A DNA stretch of 47,444 nucleotides, taken from NCBI GenBank assembly GCA_004298045.1, contig SCRM01000009.1, positions 1-47,444 of the forward strand. The letters run 5' to 3'. A program made the translations under genes and the position numbers. This document shows positions 43,459-47,444 of the stretch, piece by piece. The notes under the pieces were generated by a model that worked only from the letters and a program-made list of their open reading frames with translations, was not told the DNA's origin and did no database searches. This DNA is from Rhodanobacter sp. (GTDB taxonomy: Bacteria; Pseudomonadota; Gammaproteobacteria; Xanthomonadales; Rhodanobacteraceae). How positions within the stretch are numbered: position 1 is the stretch's first letter; each line of letters starts with the position of its first letter.

Positions 43459-44708
43459 GCGACGGGCTGCTCGATCCCGAAGCCGCGCTGCGACTGATCC
43501 TCGCCGCATGCGTGGCGCTGCCCGCCGAAGACGTGGCGCCCGACGCGGCGCTGGGCCGCGTGCTGGCGGAAGCGGTCATTGCGCCCGAGACCCTGCCGCC
43601 GTTCGACAACTCCGCGATGGATGGCTACGCGCTGGCCGGCGGCAGCGCGCCCTTGCCCGCCGGCAGCGAGTGGATGATCACGGGCGAGCAGGCCGCTGGC
43701 GACGGCATCGCGCAGGGCGGTGCCGGCGCCATCAGCATCATGACTGGCGCGCGCGTGCCCGATGGCCTCGACCGCGTGATTCCGCTGGAGCAGACCGAAC
43801 GCCTGGATGCGCCGCCGCGCGTGCGACTGAAAGCCGCCGTGGCGGCGGGCGACAACCTGCGCCGCGCCGGTTCCGACGTGGCGCAGGGTGAGGCCGTACT
43901 CGCCGCCCGCACGCTGCTCGCCACGAATCACCTGATGCTGCTCGCCGCGCTGGGCGTGGCGCGCGTGCGCGTGGCCGCGCGGCCGCGCGTGGCCGTGCTG
44001 TGCACCGGGCGCGAGCTGGTGGATGCGGTGAACGTGGCGCTGACGCCGGGGCAGATCCGCAACTCCAACGGGCCCTATCTGGCCGCCGCCTTGCCGCGCG
44101 CCGGCGCCGCACTGGTGTACCGCGAGACGGTGGGCGATACGGTGGAGCCCTTTCTCGCGGCGCTGGCGCGGGCACGCGAAGCCGGCGCGCGCGTGCTGCT
44201 ATCCACCGGCGCGGTGTCGATGGGCCAGTACGATTTCGTGCCGGAGGCGCTGGAACGCCTGGGTGCGCAGGTGATCTTCCACAAGCTGGCGATCCGTCCG
44301 GGCAAGCCGCTGTTGTTCGCGCGGCTGCCCGACGGTACGTTGTTCTTCGGCCTGCCGGGCAATCCCATGGCGGTTGCCGTGGGCCTGCGCTTCTTCGTCG
44401 AGCCGGCATTGCGGGCCATGCTCGGCCTGCCGCGCGAGATGCCCTGGCGCGTGCCGCTGGCCGCCGACTACGTCAAGAAATCGCGCCTGCGTTTTCATCT
44501 CAAGGCCCGGGTGGCGATGGATCCGCAGGGCCGGCTGGGCGCCTGGGTGCTGGATGGGCAGGAGTCCTACCGCATCCGCTCGCTGGCGGCAGCCAATGCC
44601 TGGGTGGTGATCCCGGCCGAGGTGAACGCCCTGTGCGCGGGCGACCTGGTGGATGTCTACGGGCCCGGTCATCTGGCCAGCCCGAACACGAGCGGGAGCA
44701 CAGCATGA
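43455..44708 (+). CDS. moeA: Molybdopterin molybdenumtransferase MoeA
   Basis: Inserts molybdate into adenylated molybdopterin. 417 residues with the MoeA pattern: PPFDNSAMDGYAL, TGARVPDGLDRVIP, GDNLRRAGSDV, LCTGREL, STGAVSMGQYDFV, KLAIRPGKPLLFA and GLPGNPMAV. ATG at 43455 overlaps the stop of a 30-codon ORF, and its own stop overlaps moaD by ATGA. Confidence 0.96.
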   Translation: MSDGLLDPEAALRLILAACVALPAEDVAPDAALGRVLAEAVIAPETLPPFDNSAMDGYALAGGSAPLPAGSEWMITGEQAAGDGIAQGGAGAISIMTGARVPDGLDRVIPLEQTERLDAPPRVRLKAAVAAGDNLRRAGSDVAQGEAVLAARTLLATNHLMLLAALGVARVRVAARPRVAVLCTGRELVDAVNVALTPGQIRNSNGPYLAAALPRAGAALVYRETVGDTVEPFLAALARAREAGARVLLSTGAVSMGQYDFVPEALERLGAQVIFHKLAIRPGKPLLFARLPDGTLFFGLPGNPMAVAVGLRFFVEPALRAMLGLPREMPWRVPLAADYVKKSRLRFHLKARVAMDPQGRLGAWVLDGQESYRIRSLAAANAWVVIPAEVNALCAGDLVDVYGPGHLASPNTSGSTA

Positions 44709-44965
44709 GTACACGCATCAACTTGTTCGGCGCGCTGCGCGAGGCCGACCCGCGCGGCTACGTGGAGCTGGAACTGCCCACCGGCAGCACCGTCGCGGGC
44801 TTGTCCGCGGCGCTGGTGGCGCATCTGGCCGTGCACGCCCCGGCGGTGTCCGCCAGCCTGGTGCGCCACTGTGTGTTTGCCACCGACACGGAAATCCTGC
44901 ACGACCATCGCGAGGTACCCGCCGGCGTGACGCTGGCGGTGCTGCCGCCGGTGAGCGGAGGTTGA
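44705..44965 (+). CDS. moaD: Molybdopterin synthase sulfur-carrier subunit MoaD
   Basis: 86-residue ubiquitin-like protein carrying thiocarboxylate on its C-terminal Gly-Gly (LPPVSGG). NLFGALRE at the start and the beta-grasp pattern are usual. Overlaps moeA by ATGA; moaE follows after one base. Confidence 0.94.
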   Translation: MSTRINLFGALREADPRGYVELELPTGSTVAGLSAALVAHLAVHAPAVSASLVRHCVFATDTEILHDHREVPAGVTLAVLPPVSGG

Positions 44966-44966
44966 G

Positions 44967-45455
44967 ATGGAAGGCCTGCACGTCGCCGTGGTGGAACGCG
45001 AACGAGCCGCGCTGGACGTGGCCGCCGCGCTGGATTTCGTGAGCGATCCGCACTTCGGCGGCATCGCCACCTTCATCGGCCGGGTGCGCGACCACAACGT
45101 GGGGCGCCGCGTCACGGGCATCAGCTACGACTTGTTCGTGCCGCTGGCGCTCAACCAGTTCCGCGCCATCGGCGAGCGCGCGCTCGCCGAGGTGGGCGCG
45201 CCGCTGAAACTGTGGATCGTGCACGCGAAGGGCCAGCTGGCCATCGGCGATCCGGCCGTGGTGGTGGCCGCCGGCACCCCGCACCGCGACGAGGCTTTCC
45301 GCGCCTGCCGTCTCGCCATCGAGGCGGTGAAGCATGAGGCGCCGATCTGGAAGCAGGAGCATTACGTGGACGGCGACAGCGCCTGGAGCGAAGGCTGTTC
45401 GCTGTGCGAGGAAGACCGCGCCCACACGCATGCCGCGCATGGTCACGCCCACTGA
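44967..45455 (+). CDS. moaE: Molybdopterin synthase catalytic subunit MoaE
   Basis: With MoaD converts cPMP to molybdopterin. 162 residues; FGGIATFIGRVRDHNVGRRV, IVHAKGQLAIGDPAVVV (with the conserved Gly-Arg-type region near HAKG), and KHEAPIWKQEHY (catalytic Lys residues) are present. The C-terminus has an additional His-rich tail (AHTHAAHGHAH), which is not needed for the reaction and may bind metal. GGAGG precedes the ATG. Its 3' end overlaps mobA by 17 bases. Confidence 0.95.
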   Translation: MEGLHVAVVERERAALDVAAALDFVSDPHFGGIATFIGRVRDHNVGRRVTGISYDLFVPLALNQFRAIGERALAEVGAPLKLWIVHAKGQLAIGDPAVVVAAGTPHRDEAFRACRLAIEAVKHEAPIWKQEHYVDGDSAWSEGCSLCEEDRAHTHAAHGHAH

Positions 45456-46011
45456 AAACCGGCCCTGCCTCGGCGTGCTGCTGGCCGGCGGCCAGTCCCG
45501 CCGCATGGGCCGCGACAAGGCACTGCTCGACTGGCAGGGCCGGCCGTTGATCGAACGCCAGCTCGCGGCCCTGCGCGCATCCGGCGTGGACGGCCTGCGG
45601 GTGAGCGGCGAACGCCCCATGCACGGCGGCACGGCCGATGCACAACCGCACTTTGGCCCGCTGGGCGGCCTCGCCAGCGTGGCGGCGACGCTGACCGGCG
45701 AGCCCGATCTCCTGGTGATGCCGGTGGACATGCCGCGCCTTTCCAGCGGTTTGTTGCGCCGACTGCGCTGCGAAAACCCGGCGGCGCGCAGCCTGCGCCT
45801 GGCTGGCCACGTGCTGCCGTGGCGGGTGCGGCTGGATGCGGCGTGCCGCCTCGCGCTGGCGACGCTGCTGACCAGCGACGAGCCGCGTCGGCGCTCGCTG
45901 CACGGCGTGCAGCACGCACTGTGCACCGCGGAGTTGGCGCTGACGCGGGACGAAGTGGCGCAACTGATCGACTGCAATACCCCCGAACGATGGAACGAGG
46001 CGAACCGATGA
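45439..46011 (+). CDS. mobA: Molybdenum cofactor guanylyltransferase MobA
   Basis: Adds GMP to Mo-molybdopterin to make the bis-MGD cofactor used by nitrate reductases of the DMSO-reductase family. The nucleotide-binding motif LGVLLAGGQSRRMGRDKALL is at the N-terminus, and MPVDMPRL holds the metal-binding Asp. About 190 residues. ATG at 45439 is used; 45430 is the alternative, both inside moaE. Stop overlaps the next gene by ATGA. Confidence 0.93.
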   Translation: MVTPTENRPCLGVLLAGGQSRRMGRDKALLDWQGRPLIERQLAALRASGVDGLRVSGERPMHGGTADAQPHFGPLGGLASVAATLTGEPDLLVMPVDMPRLSSGLLRRLRCENPAARSLRLAGHVLPWRVRLDAACRLALATLLTSDEPRRRSLHGVQHALCTAELALTRDEVAQLIDCNTPERWNEANR

Positions 46012-46334
46012 AAGTGCAACAGCAAGGGCAGGCGCTGCGCCTGCGCATCGACGAGGCGGAACTGGCGCGGCTGCTCGCCGGCGAGGTGGTGGAGAACGCC
46101 ACCCGCTGGCCCGATGGCCGCGTGCAGACGCAGCGTGTGGGGTTAGCCGCTGCCACCACTTGGCAGCGCAGCGACGATGGCTGGTGCGTGCAACTGCCGG
46201 ATGCCGAGGTGCGTGCGCTGGCATCGCGGCTGCCCAGCCGCGACGGGCTGAGCTTCGCGCTGCATGGCCTCGACCTGAGTTTCGATGTGGACGTGCGCGA
46301 CAGCGCGCGCCGGATGCAGAAGGACAGGCACTGA
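46008..46334 (+). CDS. Hypothetical protein at the end of the molybdopterin operon
   Basis: A 108-residue soluble protein that I do not recognise. It begins MKVQQQGQALRLRIDEAELARLLAGE, has a Trp-rich middle (TTWQRSDDGWCVQLP) and ends LSFALHGLDLSFDVDVRDSA, giving alternating beta strands, possibly a small beta-barrel. It overlaps mobA by ATGA, so it is translated with the cofactor genes. A role in cofactor delivery is possible by position only. Confidence 0.75.
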   Translation: MKVQQQGQALRLRIDEAELARLLAGEVVENATRWPDGRVQTQRVGLAAATTWQRSDDGWCVQLPDAEVRALASRLPSRDGLSFALHGLDLSFDVDVRDSARRMQKDRH

Positions 46335-46651
46335 GCCCCGCGCGGTTCGCATTGCGGCAAATCCGCGCAGGCGGTGCTCGCGTCGACGTCCGCGGCGGCG
46401 CGTCGCGGCGGTGGGTCAGGCCCGATGGCGGTGCGCGAGACGCCATGCGGCGGGCGTTGCGGGCCGATCCGGGGCGCCTTCGTCACCCCGACTTTACGCG
46501 GCGGCAGTGATGTTTGGCGCGGGCGGGCTCGGTGCGGAGCGTGGTATCGGGTCCACGGTATTTGACGATGGACAAATGAACGGCGCCATCGGCCAAGTAG
46601 GGTTTTCCCAGCTGCTTTCGCCCCATCGACAAGCCAGTAGAGACGAGCACG
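46335..46651. other. Intergenic region before narK
   Basis: 317 bases. The first part is GC-rich with no gene seen; the second holds an FNR-like site (46562-46575) and an AT-richer promoter region before narK. Confidence 0.5.
46562..46575. promoter_or_regulatory. FNR-like site upstream of narK
   Basis: TTGACGATGGACAA matches TTGAT-N4-GTCAA at 8 of 10 positions, centred 83 bases before the narK ATG. narK genes are typically FNR/NarL regulated, so the position supports function. Confidence 0.5.
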
Positions 46652-47444
46652 ATGCGTGTCGCCTACCGAGTGTTGTTCGCCAGCACGTTTGCCTTCGTGG
46701 TCTGCTTCGCCGTGTGGATGATGTTCGGCGTGCTCGGCATCCCGATCCGTCAGGAGCTGGGCCTGAACGCCACCGAGTTCGGCCTGCTCACCGCCACCCC
46801 GGTGCTTTCCGGTGCCGCGCTGCGGTTGCCGCTGGGCATCTGGACCGACCGCTACGGCGGGCGCCTGGTGATGACGGTGCTGCTCCTGGCCTGCGCGCTG
46901 CCGGTGTGGCTGGTGGGTTACGCGCACGCGCTTTGGCAGTTCCTCGCCATCGGCCTTGCGCTGGGCGCCGTGGGTGCGTCCTTTGCGGTGGGCACGCCTT
47001 ACGTGGCGCGCTTTTTCCCCGCCTCGCGGCGCGGTTTCGCGATGGGCGTGTTTGGCGCCGGCACCTCGGGCGCGGCGCTCAACCTGTTCGTGACGCCGGC
47101 GCTGGCGTCGCACTGGGGCTGGCGCGCGGTGCCGCCGATCTACGCGGTGGCGCTGCTGGTCACGACAGGCCTGTTCTGGCTGCTCTCCGCACCCGATCCG
47201 GTGGTGGGCAAGGGTGGCAAAGCGCCCGGGCTGGCGGCGCAGTTGCGCGTGCTGCGCGACCCGCGCGTGTGGAAGTATTGCCAGTACTACTCGCTGACCT
47301 TCGGCGGCTTCACCGCGCTGTCGTTGTGGATGCCGCAGTACTTCATCGGCGAATACGGCGTGGCGATCGGCGTGGCGGCGGCCCTCGCGGCGAGCTTCTC
47401 GCTGCCGGCCGGTGCGCTGCGTGCGCTGGGCGGTGCGCTGTCGG
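46652..47444 (+). CDS. narK: Nitrate/nitrite MFS transporter NarK, cut by window end
   Basis: The first 264 codons of a major-facilitator protein of the nitrate/nitrite porter family. Seen: FGVLGIPIRQELGLNATEFGLL, ALRLPLGIWTDRYGGR (with the conserved anion-binding Arg in helix 2 and the A-motif-like loop), a Gly-rich helix FGAGTSGAALNLFV, and QYYSLTFGGFTALSLWMPQY. About seven membrane helices are within the window. ATG at 46652; weak ribosome site. It likely opens the nitrate reductase locus beyond the edge. Confidence 0.93.
   Translation, partial: MRVAYRVLFASTFAFVVCFAVWMMFGVLGIPIRQELGLNATEFGLLTATPVLSGAALRLPLGIWTDRYGGRLVMTVLLLACALPVWLVGYAHALWQFLAIGLALGAVGASFAVGTPYVARFFPASRRGFAMGVFGAGTSGAALNLFVTPALASHWGWRAVPPIYAVALLVTTGLFWLLSAPDPVVGKGGKAPGLAAQLRVLRDPRVWKYCQYYSLTFGGFTALSLWMPQYFIGEYGVAIGVAAALAASFSLPAGALRALGGALS

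Overview
The window is GC-rich DNA from a gammaproteobacterium, most likely of the Xanthomonadales (Rhodanobacter/Dyella-like). The reasons are a Xanthomonas/Caulobacter-type TonB-dependent receptor beside plant-polysaccharide hydrolases, a clade I nos operon with a Tat-exported N2O reductase, and dense operons joined by ATGA stop/start overlaps. I assign the group by gene content and sequence style only; there is no rRNA gene to confirm it.

Layout. (1) 1-10.2 kb, carbohydrate locus: a GH43 enzyme (+), then on the minus strand two paralogous beta-propeller (sialidase-fold, possibly GH93-like arabinanase) enzymes, a TonB-dependent receptor, a clan-A (GH5-like) hydrolase and a secreted aldose 1-epimerase. 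An inverted repeat before the receptor gene resembles a site before the epimerase gene, which suggests one local regulator. (2) 10.4-22.8 kb, one long minus-strand run: a His-rich periplasmic protein, a CusCBA-type Cu/Ag efflux system, a 34-codon ORF, an MBL/beta-CASP ribonuclease-like protein, an AMP/thymidine phosphorylase, a PRPP synthetase-like protein and a CopB-type Cu P-ATPase. Six consecutive junctions from cusC to the PRPP synthetase gene are 4-base ATGA overlaps. An FNR/ANR-type box lies before the first gene, next to an IS3 remnant. (3) 23.3-28.6 kb, regulation: a small membrane protein, an OmpR-family regulator with a PAS-GAF hybrid kinase, an FNR/CRP-family regulator without the usual Fe-S cysteines and, divergent from it behind a near-consensus FNR box, a ribonucleotide-reductase-like protein whose catalytic core is missing. 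(4) 28.6-40.5 kb, the nitrous oxide reduction operon: ferredoxin reductase-like flavoprotein, HiPIP, ApbE/NosX, NosR, NosZ, NosD, NosF, NosY, NosL, TatA, TatB, TatC. (5) 40.6-47.4 kb: a remnant of a sigma54-dependent regulator, a TehA/SLAC1-type transporter, then on the plus strand moaA, a 30-codon ORF, moeA, moaD, moaE, mobA, a conserved-looking hypothetical gene and the start of a narK-type nitrate/nitrite transporter gene.

How it fits together. Most of 22-47 kb serves life without oxygen: molybdopterin for nitrate reductase, nitrate transport, N2O respiration (a copper enzyme matured by Nos ABC proteins and Tat), copper control, and a possible RNA-to-PRPP salvage route. Six sites resembling TTGAT-N4-(A/G)TCAA sit in promoter regions of these units, and the window encodes a regulator whose recognition helix (ETVTR) suits that site. 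This makes the region look like a local anaerobic/N-oxide regulon. The site matches and the regulon are inferences from reading the sequence.
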